In this document: positions 42,001 to 50,039 of the stretch, piece after piece
Position numbering within the stretch: position 1 is the first letter of the stretch
Layout of the letters: the number at the start of each line of letters is the position of its first letter
NCBI GenBank assembly: GCA_009760855.2
Contig: WPIO01000051.1
Location: 1,108,001 to 1,168,000, forward strand
DNA length: 60,000 nt
From: Cristatella mucedo
Taxonomy: Eukaryota; Bryozoa; Phylactolaemata; Cristatellidae
Reading direction: 5' to 3'
Notes under the pieces: generated by a model
The model's database searches: none
The model's input: the letters and a program-made list of their open reading frames with translations, nothing else
What the model was told of the DNA's origin: nothing
Translations under genes and position numbers: made by a program

Positions 42001-45000
42001 ATCCTGTCGACAGAAGAAGTTGGAAAAAGTTGGTGATTCTCTCTCTATGTTATTTTTGCACTTTCATCCAGCAGGTTCCACTTTCCGAGTCTAGATGTAA
42101 GAAGCTCAGCATTAACATGCATGTTCTCCTTAAACTGTTATGACAATGCCTCTTGAATCGTTTGCAGTTGGACCTTCAGCTCCGTATATTTATTTATTTA
42201 ACGAGATGATTATTGCAGCACCTAGGTGCTAGAATCCGACTTGTGGCCGGCCTTGGGGCCAGTTGAATGCTAGCTTCACAATGTCCAGCCAAGCCCCATA
42301 TGTGTTTTCCTATGCAGTGTGCAAACTTATAGAAGTTGACACGATGCTCTTAGGTTTTTCATGAGTTATGATTGCGTCTTTAGCCACGTCTGCCTAGGCT
42401 TGATGGCTGTTGATAGTTGTAGTCTGTAGAATAGCTAATAGGATATACAAAGGAGTGTTTATGGGAGCAATGCAGCCTTCTCTAAGGGAAGTCGTGCACA
42501 TAAGTCAGTAGCCACGGTACATCGGTTGATGCGTTCCGTTGGAAGCAGGTCAGCCTCTTGGGCTACTAGCAATTGAGCAGAGATGATGCATAGAAATGGC
42601 ACTCAATTACCTGAAGCTTCGAGTACAAACGATCACTCATCCTAATGATTGAACAACACAGGAATCGAGTTCCGGAACTTTCGAAAGATAAAATTCCACT
42701 GCTTCCTCGCAGCCTTTGCTTCGTCCGTGCGAATTGTTTTTAATGTGCTTGTGCATGTTGAAATTATGTGTGTTATAGCTAGCAAAATTGACATGTTTTC
42801 TTTTCGTCATATGTAAAGCGCCTGGTCTCATTGACTGGGCGTCCTGATGGCTCCTTGCTCGATAGGCTCACACTTGCTATCTAGGAAGAACTGGCAGGCT
42901 CCCTCTGGAGAAACACTTCCAAGCTGGCTGTCGCGGCCGGCATGCCACCAAGAAGGGCTCTTTAGCACCTCTAAAAAAAAAGTATGGTTTCTCCCCGTTT
43001 TGGAGAGCCTGAAGCTCCAAACCGGCCACCCGGAAGCTCAGTCACCCACAAGTCTCTTGGACCCACTCGTCACACGCTAAATTTGTACTGCTATATGAAG
43101 AGCTCTCTAGCTGTGCTCACTGCTCGGCCGGCGCCCCGTTACACGTGACGAATAAGAATGACCTACTTTAGTGTATCTAAAGATGTGATCGCAACCTTTG
43201 AGAGAAAAGTGTAGGAAACAGACCCTAAGCATGCCCTAAGCTTGCCCTAGTCGTGCCTAGCAAGCACCGATGACTGTCCTTTCGGTGAGCCTCCATGGGC
43301 TTCCTTTTGAATCTGTCCGGCCTCATCGTGGAGGTCCGATGGCCTGCCCCGAAGGAACCGCCCGCTGGGCTTCCACAGGAGCGGCCGAAGAGGCTGCTCT
43401 CGGAGACAGGGGTGGGGTGCGGCTTTGGCTTCATCTGGAGCAGCCCCCTTCCTCTCCCGTCCTTGTTGTTCTTTTCGGCCGGACCCATTGGAGGGGGAGA
43501 GAGAGCTTTAGCACTCCCTCTGCTGTCCTGTTTCATCGTGACCTTTTGCTAGATAACCACATAAGCTATGCAGTCAAGTCTGCCTACTTTCAGCTAGGCA
43601 CCGTTGTAAAAATTTGGGTCTGCTTAGAGAGGATAGCTGAGGTTAGCTGGTCCGTGCTTATGCGCCATCCCATCTAGACTTGTGCAACTGGCTGTTGGCA
43701 GGTCTTCCTGCCTGTACAATAAAAGATGCTTACAGTTGGTGCAAAACTCTGATGCCAGGCTTGTGTGTAATTATGTTGCTGTTGCCGCAGTACCCCACTT
43801 CTTACTGACCTCAACTGTCTTGCCATCAAGCAACGTGTCAACGTCAAGGTTCTGTCACTCACTTTTGGATTGCTTCATTCTCTTGAACCAGGATACCTAT
43901 CCGAAATACTTCCTACTCAGGCTTGGAATCGTACCACCCACACTTCTGACTTAAGTCGTTAAGCTGAGACTTAAATCCGTTGATGCAGTTGGTCTTAACA
44001 CGTGATAGCTAGGTCTACTGACCCGTGTTCTGTGGTGTCAGCAGCAGCAGTAGTAGGGGATGGCGTAGCTGTGCACACTGCTTTGGTACCAGCAAAGCTA
44101 TGGATAATTGTATGTGCCACGTGTGGCAGTGATTCCCAGGTCAAGGTATCCCAGTTGCATGCAATCTTTGTGATTTTTTGTGCTTTATTAAGCAGCTACC
44201 GAAGAGTAATCTTCTCACCAGTGGAGATGCCTCTGAACTCAGACCAACCATTCCTTACTCATCTCTTCGTATTTTGACAGGCCGTCAGTTACTTAACAAA
44301 GACCGGTCTGATACACTTCCTTTTGCTTAATCCTGGCTTCACGTCTGATGTAAATGTGGCAGGTCATCAGTTGCTTAGCAAAGATGGGCAAACCGGTCTG
44401 ATACACTCCTTTTGCTTAATCCTGGCTTCACCCCTCATTGATGCTGTAAACTCGACACTTATAAGTGCTCTCAAAGAGCATCTTCCCCTGAAGGTTCTCG
44501 TGTATGGAGCTAAAGAGGCACTTTTCTGTTTTCTAAAAAACTTCCAAACAATGCGCCAAGTCGTACGCAGACTTGAACGCTGTTTGTAAGAAGCCTGGGT
44601 CTGACACTAATTGTGCCACGTTCACATGCTGCATCTGTACCTGCACCCGTAAACTTAGCGATGTTGCAGCCTCTTTTTTCATTCGCTGGCTGCAGTCTTG
44701 CCACTGAAACTCGAAGCAATTATACAAGATTGAATTATTCGCTTGACAAGGCTTGAGCAGTCTTCGCCCCTTATTTACTATGCGGTTGATTAGTTTTCTG
44801 CTTGCATGATTCTGTGTGATTAACGACAAGGGCAAGGGATCGCTATATAAATGCCGTGAGTTTAAGCCAAATAGTATTGCCATTTTGAGATTCTTATCCT
44901 ATGTCGTAAGAATTGACAGAGCCTTGGTCCGGATTACGAATACGATGGTGTCTCGGAATTCCCATTTAAAGAGCATATTTTTTTGCTCTTAAGCTGCTGC

Positions 45001-45565
45001 TTCTAGCCGGTCCTGGCCTGTTGGGGTTGATAGCTGCTAGTAGCACCTCTGTCACTCCGAGAGATGCCTGGGTAGGTGGGAGGGGAGGAGGTGAAGGGTT
45101 TGCCGATGGAGGCTCTCTGCAGTGCTGAAGCGTTAGAACGCAGGCACCATCTCTCAGACTATTGGAGTACGAGCCTGCCACTGCCACTATAAAGGATCAA
45201 CCGGCCGGCAGCACGGTCCTCTTTTGCACCACTTACAGGTCTAATCAGGTCAAAATGTTCCATTTTAGCTATTATGTTGAGCCCCCTGAGTGAAATGGCT
45301 TCTGCATTACTTTCTCCGAATGTTGCCGATGGTATACCGCTCGTGCACCACTGCACCGCCGTCTGCTCGTGTGGGCAGAGCTCTTACCTCTTCCGTCATT
45401 GGCAGGCTTAGCCACGAGCTCAGGTTTGATGCCAACACCCACAAGGTGCTGGATGCCAACGTGCACGACGTGGACCGATACGAACTGTACGATCCCCGAA
45501 ATCCGCTGAACCAGCGAAGGCGGGAGTCGAGCAAGCAGTCGAAGCGCCCCGAGCCGCACATCTGA
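18206..45565 (+). CDS. CWC27: CWC27, spliceosome-associated cyclophilin-like protein, whole spliced gene (10 coding exons)
   Basis: Nuclear cyclophilin-fold protein that, in other animals and yeast, binds the activated spliceosome with CWC22. Ten in-phase exons give 511 codons plus stop, against about 470 aa in human. Residues 1-175 form the cyclophilin fold (FHRIVKDFIVQGGDPTGTG, GSQFFFTLG, KHTIFGK). Glu122 stands where active cyclophilins have the ligand-binding Trp, as in other CWC27 proteins, so weak or no isomerase activity is inferred, although the catalytic-type Arg56 is kept. Then follow the conserved LLSFGEEA acidic patch, the HDVLVDDPHLSAVP motif, a charged coiled region and a C-terminal YELYDPRNPLNQRRRESSK. 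The gene spans 27 kb because of transposon-filled introns. Confidence 0.96.
18248..21166 (+). other. CWC27 intron 1
   Basis: Contains a LINE B copy at 19719-20915. The part 18248-19718 has a poly-C run (about 19327-19337) and small frames without recognisable homology. Confidence 0.6.
19719..20915 (-). mobile_element. LINE B copy, degenerate
   Basis: The minus-strand frame encodes FCFAGPRLWNSLPQYL, the end of a LINE protein, then upstream an AFDPID-like relic of the reverse transcriptase AFDTIDH motif near 20885. The 3' end (ggctatggagtccctac side) matches the 11.6-kb copy. Frameshifts and stops make it inactive. Confidence 0.8.
21167..21376 (+). CDS. CWC27: CWC27 exon 2: cyclophilin core, first half
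   Basis: Residues 15-84. VGDIDVELWSKETPKACRNF is the first strand and helix of the cyclophilin fold. FHRIVKDFIVQGGDPTGTG holds Arg56 and Gln64 of the active-site region. Ends GKPFR. Acceptor gcttttatag, donor cgg|gtaata. Confidence 0.97.
22140..24325 (-). mobile_element. LINE C copy, long but degenerate
   Basis: Minus strand. 3' tail near 22160 (rc ttagttctcttagggcacta). Then a C-terminal domain relic (IKQGIDFKVWSLTFGSLHS), RT relics (VSFQSDLSLDDHINISSTAK), and upstream DVADRFSRLFVNKLNKIG, the region before the RT. The same order occurs at 50.0-52.3 kb. A SINE1 copy (22601-22782) interrupts it. CR1/L2-like clade by protein motifs. Endonuclease not seen. Confidence 0.75.
22601..22782 (+). mobile_element. 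SINE1 copy inserted in LINE C
   Basis: The best-kept copy: tggtgagccgtgatggcacg, taggtaagg A-box region, gtgggttcgattcctg B box, the gcgatcctttatcgccac body and gctgttaaatcagctagg followed by T8. LINE C resumes with caggtcgg, as in uninterrupted relatives. The target duplication is not clear. Confidence 0.88.
24398..24541 (+). CDS. CWC27: CWC27 exon 3: cyclophilin core, second half
   Basis: Residues 85-132. DEIHSRLRFVRRGLVAMANG, then NGSQFFFTLG and ELQGKHTIFGK. Glu122 lies at the position of the drug- and substrate-binding Trp of cyclophilin A. Acceptor aacttttag, donor aag|gtacca. Confidence 0.97.
25088..25158. repeat. (CT)n microsatellite, about 35 units
   Basis: Core of a CT-rich region extending about 24955-25370 with many interrupted repeats. 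Confidence 0.97.
25925..26475 (-). mobile_element. LINE A fragment, 3' and 5' truncated
   Basis: On the minus strand it covers the RT palm-to-thumb and C-terminal regions (LQFWPTCTGSQSSN is a frame-shifted DLHWLPV block). It ends in the segment encoding the equivalent of LLVMGKPSVI. Multiple frame breaks. Confidence 0.75.
29185..29372 (-). mobile_element. SINE1 copy
   Basis: Minus orientation: cttagctgattcagcagccc (tail), ggcagaagtgccttaacggc (body), caggattcgaaccgacgacc (B box) and gctgggctatcac (head). Confidence 0.8.
29863..29961 (+). CDS. CWC27: CWC27 exon 4: end of cyclophilin fold
   Basis: Residues 133-165: VAGNTVYNMLKLGDMDV, then ERPTQPAKIIRTE, the last helix and strand. Acceptor catgtgcag, donor gag|gttcgt, phase 0. 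The following intron is only 74 bp. Confidence 0.96.
30036..30154 (+). CDS. CWC27: CWC27 exon 5
   Basis: Residues 166-204 and two bases of Lys205. VLANPFEDIVPR is a conserved CWC27 segment, followed by a variable Ser/Thr/Gln-rich linker. Acceptor attggtag, donor aa|gtgagt. Confidence 0.95.
30449..30488. repeat. Alternating (TA)(CA)(CG) purine-pyrimidine tract
   Basis: atatatatatacacacacgc then gcgcgcacacacacacg, an alternating tract of the kind able to adopt Z-DNA. Confidence 0.85.
31687..32180 (+). mobile_element. Tc1/mariner transposase relic
   Basis: ATG at 31687 starts MPRGSPLDSTTKRRLQ, followed after a stop by HEMGISNGEAAQTLKISHAV, the paired-type DNA-binding helix-turn-helix of Tc1-like transposases. 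In another frame GSMTCRHRSGWPRKTTRQS resembles the GRPRKTT hook. Further on HLHRDNAP is like the catalytic HQDNAP segment. Stops, frameshifts and an apparent large internal deletion make it a fossil. Terminal repeats not identified. Confidence 0.7.
33128..33300 (+). mobile_element. SINE1 copy, diverged
   Basis: catggctcttagccgaggat, aaggtg, then ggtcgcagatttgaatcttg (B box), cggtgggcac, gctgttgaatcagctagcct. Confidence 0.75.
34044..34113 (+). CDS. CWC27: CWC27 exon 6: LLSFGEEA acidic motif
   Basis: A 70-nt exon with residues up to 228: KDFKLLSFGEEAAEDEEE. Its phase (1 base completing Lys, then 23 codons) joins exons 5 and 7 exactly. Acceptor ttctttcag, donor aag|gtacag. It lies inside a longer open frame that reads through both splice sites. 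Confidence 0.94.
34114..38530 (+). other. CWC27 intron 6
   Basis: A LINE A copy occupies 35860-37083. The flanks 34114-35860 and 37084-38530 contain a 17-bp tandem repeat (cacaattggcagactct, about 34710-34743) and otherwise nothing supported. Confidence 0.55.
35860..37083 (+). mobile_element. LINE A, longest plus-strand copy (reverse transcriptase)
   Basis: One open frame to 36576 encodes KYGVPQGSVLGPVLFTVYTF, then [10 protein letters not shown] (the YxDD catalytic motif), KLDDDKTNLLVMGKPSVI and ARNLGVMFQSDLSLDGHISS. The frame stops where a conserved DLHWLPV Trp codon is TAG (36574-36576). The C-terminal domain continues with frame breaks, then the 3' UTR and (ATT)n at about 37050-37083. 5'-truncated, so non-autonomous. 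Member of a CR1/L2-like clade. Confidence 0.9.
38531..38829 (+). CDS. CWC27: CWC27 exon 7
   Basis: Residues 229-327 and two bases of Arg328. KSAHDVLVDDPHLSAVPAV matches the conserved HDLLKDDPHLSSVP-type motif. The rest is acidic, then Lys-rich (KSLKKKLVASVKQKLKGD), as in other CWC27 tails. Acceptor tactcctcag, donor cg|gtaggt. Confidence 0.95.
38958..39033. repeat. (GA)n microsatellite, about 38 units
   Basis: Perfect GA run in the 451-bp CWC27 intron 7, inside a purine-rich region 38890-39085. Confidence 0.97.
39281..39375 (+). CDS. CWC27: CWC27 exon 8
   Basis: Residues 329-359. DELRREVKRLQQELFASKRK is a charged amphipathic helix, probably coiled coil, matching the human EELRKEARQLKRELL region. 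Acceptor atcggtgcag, donor gagg|gtgagt. Confidence 0.93.
39519..39816 (+). CDS. CWC27: CWC27 exon 9
   Basis: Residues 361-458. VAYKSERKQYSDVKSKQPRK and REALTLAMLDKFRTKLE match the conserved helix before the C-terminal motif. Ends acidic, DEEEDPTDSS. The donor tg|gtacgt is chosen because it restores Trp459 and the conserved WLSH with exon 10. The later gtacgc donor four bases on would shift the frame. Confidence 0.93.
42640..42835 (+). mobile_element. Possible LINE 3'-end relic
   Basis: A stretch reading like the last LINE codons, then tgcttgtgcatgttg and tgtaaagcgcctggtctc, resembling the 3' UTR order of LINE A. Weak. Confidence 0.3.
43510..43985 (+). mobile_element. LINE A relic, degenerate
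   Basis: VKSAYFQLGTVVKIWVCLE, then RCLQLVQNSDARLVC, match LINE A VKSAYFQLHNIAKIRACLD and RLQLVQNSAARLVC in order, with frameshifts and deletions between them. Confidence 0.7.
44279..44431. repeat. Imperfect tandem duplication, 82-bp period
   Basis: cagttacttaacaaagaccg / catcagttgcttagcaaaga start the two units. Both contain ccggtctgatacact, ttttgcttaatcctggcttc. The second has a short insertion. Confidence 0.85.
45406..45565 (+). CDS. CWC27: CWC27 exon 10 (terminal)
   Basis: Residues 460-511 and TGA. LSHELRFD, then RYELYDPRNPLNQRRRESSK, the hallmark end of CWC27 (human: YDPRNPVNKRRREE). Acceptor cattggcag. The preceding intron of 5.6 kb is the longest in the gene. Confidence 0.96.
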
Positions 45566-47279
45566 CATTTGCCGGACACTCGTCTGCCTGCCTACAACAC
45601 ATCGACGGTGGCTGCTGCCATTGTCATAAACTGTTGGACCGGATGGCAACTGGGCTTCGCTGCCTCCTCCCTCCCGAACCACTGAAGAGCAGTGAGATCT
45701 GTTGATGATGAGCTGGTGATGATGATGATGATGATTGATGATGACGCTTCCGTTTGTGCCTCGGTCAGCGTTAAAGGCTGTTCCGTGCCTCAGCTGAGTA
45801 GTTAAAGAATTCTCACAGTCAGCTGGATTACCAATATGTCAGCTCCTGCTGCATTAGCTACTCGAAAGCTGCTGCTGACTTTTTTTATTTAAGTTCGGGC
45901 CAGCACTGAATGTGATACATGTATGACCATCGACTATTGCCTACTTCAGAGCGCCTTAGGGTGGGAATTAATTGGGTGAACTCAACTCGTTTTTTCTTTA
46001 TGCATTCGGTTCGGCAATGTGGGAGTGATGTTTACCGAGCATTGACATATTGTCGCCAGTCCTTGTTGTCGAGGTGGGGAGAATAATGCATTTCTTTCTG
46101 CGGCTGTAATTTTCGGGCATGTATAAAAAAAGGAGTATAAATTGAGGGACTTCCAAGGTTGGAAGCATATTAATTAATTTAATTTTGGCTTGCCTCAAAA
46201 TTACCTTATTAAGGCCCACCTGGAAGGTCGAAGGTAGTAAAAAGTAAAGATGTGTCGGGTATTGAGGCTACAACATCATCTATCAATTTTTTTATCTCAG
46301 CCGGTCTTTCCTCGGCGACGACGAAGTTTGTGAGCGAACGTTTCATAGGGATCAGGCTGGAGTGCCATCCATGGGTCCGTGCTCAACTCAAGTTCAGAGA
46401 GCTTGCCCTTTTCGTGCTAAGTAGTACTGTACTGCTTAGTGGACTTTTAACATGTCTATAAGCAAAATCTGTTTTCGGGCCAATCTAGCTAGCTCAAAGA
46501 GAGCATCACAATTTTCTTCACGTCAAGTCTTTCGCTCGACGGCTATTACACCGAGCTCGTAGAATGTCAGCGAAACTCGAGCCAGTCAGTCGTTGCGTTG
46601 GATCGTACGTGACTTGGAGCATGCAAGAGAGTTCGAGCATGATGACAAGTAGATGTGGACCGTCTGGTGACGGTCATCTTAGTCAAGGCATCGCAGGTTG
46701 CCGTAGTACTGATACTGACTCAGCACAGGCATGCAGGACCACTGGTTATAATTCGCCGCCTTGGTTGAATAAAAAATGCCAGCCGGATTCGAAACCGAAA
46801 AGGCCAGTGGAGAACTCGGTCTAGTAAAATATCGAAGAGGGCATCGGCAAAAGTGATTTACCAACACCGTACTATAATCACGTCCTTACTCGGCACGGCG
46901 TACTATATCAACCAACTAGCTGCTTGTTAATACCATCCCTTACATTTACCCATACCGTGGCTATAAATCCTCATAAAAAACATCCTACCATAATTCCGCG
47001 TGAAGGCAGCAATCAACCAAATCGAAGGGCCGTAAATCGCTTGGTCATAGCCACACTAAAGGGCCACTTCAGAGAAATAGCCACATTCCGAATCCTAGCG
47101 ATGCAGTACGTGATCTTTGATCGTGGCTGCTTACTGAAATCGCCCATCATGTGTTATATGCAAGCATCGTGACACGGGCGTTTTCACTTTCGCTCGAACC
47201 GCCTAGGCGGCAATTTTACTTGAAAACGTGATGTTTTGTCGTCGGTGCCCCCAGAGAGCCGGCAAATAGGCATTCCTAT
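45566..47279. other. CWC27 3' UTR and downstream intergenic region
   Basis: A (GAT)n-like run lies at about 45705-45745. An AATAAA at 46768-46773 could be the CWC27 polyadenylation signal, giving a 1.2-kb 3' UTR, but an earlier variant signal may be used. No other gene recognised. Confidence 0.4.
46768..46773 (+). promoter_or_regulatory. Candidate CWC27 polyadenylation signal
   Basis: First canonical AATAAA that I see after the CWC27 stop. The distance of 1.2 kb leaves doubt. Confidence 0.3.
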
Positions 47280-48650
47280 AAACATGAATAACATGATTAG
47301 GGGTGACATGCACAGGGTAAGCATGCAAGTGTGGTAAGCGGCAGCATGCACAGTATGAGCACGCATAAGCACATGAAGGACGAATCACACGGACCCACTA
47401 AATGCTGTCCTAAATAGGTGTTTTTAAGTTCTTTTTTTTAATGTGGTCAAGTCAGGGGATGTTCTGACGCAAGTCGGGAGTGAGTTCCAGGCTTTGGGAG
47501 CATACGAACTAAATGCACGGTCTCCAAAGGATTTCCGGTTTGTACGAGATATTGTTAAACTGGTGAATTCCGAAAAGCAGGTGGTACTATGCTTGGCCTG
47601 GTGGAGGAGTAGATCTGAGAGATAGGCTAGAGCCAAAGAATGAAGTGACCTAAAAGTGAGCGACAAAACCTTGAAGTCGATCCGTTGCTTGACTGGTAGC
47701 TAGTGCAGGTCGGCGAGAAGTGGTGTGATGTGGCAACTGCGACGCTCACGACCAAGCTGCAGAGTTTTGCACCATCTGTAATCACCTGATTGCAAATACC
47801 GGTAGGCCAGCAAGCAGTGAGTTGCCGAAGTCAAGACAGGATGTCACAAATGCATGGACCAACTTAGACGTGTAATCCTTATCTAAACAAGGCCGAATTT
47901 TTGCAATGTTATGTAGCTGAAAGTAGGCAGACTTGATTGTGGAGCTGATGTGATCGTCTAACGAGAGGTCACTTTGGAACATGACACCTAGATTTCGAGC
48001 TGATTCAATAGAAGATATGCTGGCACAGCCAATTTTGAGCGTCAGCCTTTCAAATTTGTGAATCACACTGGATTTGCCCATAACTAGTAAGTTAGTTTTA
48101 TCATCGTTTAATTTTAGAAAATTTGCTGCCATCCATGTGCTGATGTCATCAATACATGCAGCGAGTTGAGAGAATTCGAGGTGCTCGAAGAATGGGAGGG
48201 ATCAAAGCCAAGGTACAACTGGGTGTCATCCGCATAGAAGTGAAAGCCTAGATTGTGCTTGGTAATCACATCAGCAAGAGGGAGAGTGTAAGCCGTGAAA
48301 AGAACCGGATCTAGCACGGAGCCCTGACGTACCCCTTATTTCAGAGGTACCTCGGATGATCATTGTCCATTAACGTCAATACTCTGGAGTCTCCCACTGA
48401 GATAGGACCTGGACGATTGCAGAGCAGTGCCAGTCGAGATGAGAGAGGCGCTCTAGAAGAACCCTGGGATCGATAGTATCAAAAACTGCCGAAAGATCGA
48501 GCAAAACAAGCAGAGACACTCTACCTATGCCTGCATTTCTAAGTAGGTCGTCGTACACCCTAAGCAATGCTGACTCTGTGGAGTAATCAGCTTTAAAGCC
48601 AGACTGGAATTTACTGGCAAGGTTTGAAGTTTCAATACATGAAATTGTAA
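47280..48650 (-). mobile_element. LINE A, longest minus-strand copy
   Basis: Minus strand, from upstream: STESALLRVYDDLLRNAG, VSLLVLLDLSAVFDTIDPR (RT motif), [52 protein letters not shown], and the C-terminal YLSDLLLHQ and PKAWNSLPTCV. Several frameshifts, among them one between the YADD and FLKL blocks. The 3' tail is cut off near 47280. Reaches farther 5' than any other LINE A copy here. Confidence 0.85.
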
Positions 48651-49220
48651 GTAAGCGTATCGTACACTTGTAAGCGTATTTCCTTTTGAAGCACTAACCA
48701 TGATGCTGCTGTAAAGATTTTATTAAATAACTAGTCGTTGGACTGTCAAAAAAGACGGGTGTTATGACCGGCGCTAAGTTCACAAATTCGGGTTGGTAGC
48801 GGCACAGCGCTTTCGATATGCAAGGACCGTAGGTAGCAATGCGCTGCCACAGCGCTGATTTATTAAGCACGCATAACGGCTAGGTCATAAGACATGCCAT
48901 AATCTTATTTGTCAATAATTATACATCACGCTGCACATAAGCCTCGGCTTGTGGTGGTTATTTCATGAGCGGCTTAGTTATTATTTAGTGGTAGAGCTCA
49001 CAGTTCAGCAGAACTCAGTTTGTAATATAAGTTCAGCTGTTAAGCTCATAGTATATAATCGCGGGGCATTACAACGTGCAAACTCATGCAACCAGTAAGC
49101 AGGCGGTGAAACGTCCAGATAAATGATGCTTATTGACTTATATGCTGTAAATATGCACTAATGCGGAGTACATATTGAAAATCAAACTTAACTCCTGTAA
49201 TTATACGTGGAGTGTTCTTA
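48651..49220. other. Intergenic, unassigned
   Basis: AT-richer sequence without a gene, repeat or site I can support. Confidence 0.4.
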
Positions 49221-49550
49221 TAATAATAAATTTAAATAGAGAACTCAATCTCTTTCTGGGTACTTTACATTTGCTGCAAAGCGAGCATGATCGAATGGTT
49301 AGTGGTAGCATGCTCAAGTGACAACAAGCTTAACAAGGTTAGGGGTGACATGCTCAGGGTCAGCATGCAAATGTGGTTAGTGGCAGCATGCACGGTATCA
49401 GCATGCATAAGCACGTAAAGGACGAATCACATGGACCAATTAAATGATGTGATAAACACATGCGTTTTTAGTTTCGTTTTCAAATCAGGGGATGTCGTGA
49501 CGCAAGTCGGAAGTGAGCTCCAGGTTTTGGGAGCGTACGAACACAGCGGA
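49221..49550 (-). mobile_element. LINE A 3'-end fragment
   Basis: taaatttaaatagagaactc, atctctttctgggtacttta and the reversed 3' UTR (ggggtgacatgctcagggtc, agcatgcaaatgtgg) match LINE A. Ends in the segment reading gtcgggagtgagctccagg in relatives. Confidence 0.75.
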
Positions 49551-50039
49551 GTTGTGAAAAATTTTCAAAAAAATCTGGGACGCAGAACTGCTGTTCTTAT
49601 AAACGGAGTATACCCATATCCGATATTCTTATACACGGAGTCGACTGTTGTTATTTTTGGACTTGGTGTATTAAATAAAGCTGAGTTGCAATCTATGGTC
49701 TTTTTTTATAAGGATCGTTGGCATTAGTTACCCGGCCTACAATATCTGGTGTATGACTTTCATGTATTTGCTCATGGGTGAGTTGGTTTTATGTAATAGC
49801 TCTTTGGCTAGCAAACCGAAGAAACAGGCTGTACGTCAGATCCATGCGACTTTATCAAGCATGTACAGGCTTGACATGTCGAGCGTCGGCAATTATATAA
49901 ATTTAGAGGAATGGGTATGTCTCTTTAAATAATTTTAGTGGCTGTATAACCAAACGCGGACAAAGTGCCTTCATAGAGCCATGTGACGGTGTTGTTGAGA
50001 GCACCGTGCAGGCTGCCGCCTCGGCGCCCCCACTGTCAG
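49551..50039. other. Intergenic, unassigned
   Basis: I see no supported feature here. Confidence 0.4.

Larger units (their letters stand above)
39817..45405 (+). other. CWC27 intron 9
   Basis: 5.6 kb with a degenerate LINE A, a possible LINE tail at 42.7 kb and an 82-bp spaced tandem duplication. A degenerate SINE1-like segment may lie at 40560-40660 (ctaaggtgctaggtagcc, gggttaaacttc). The rest is unassigned. Confidence 0.5.
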
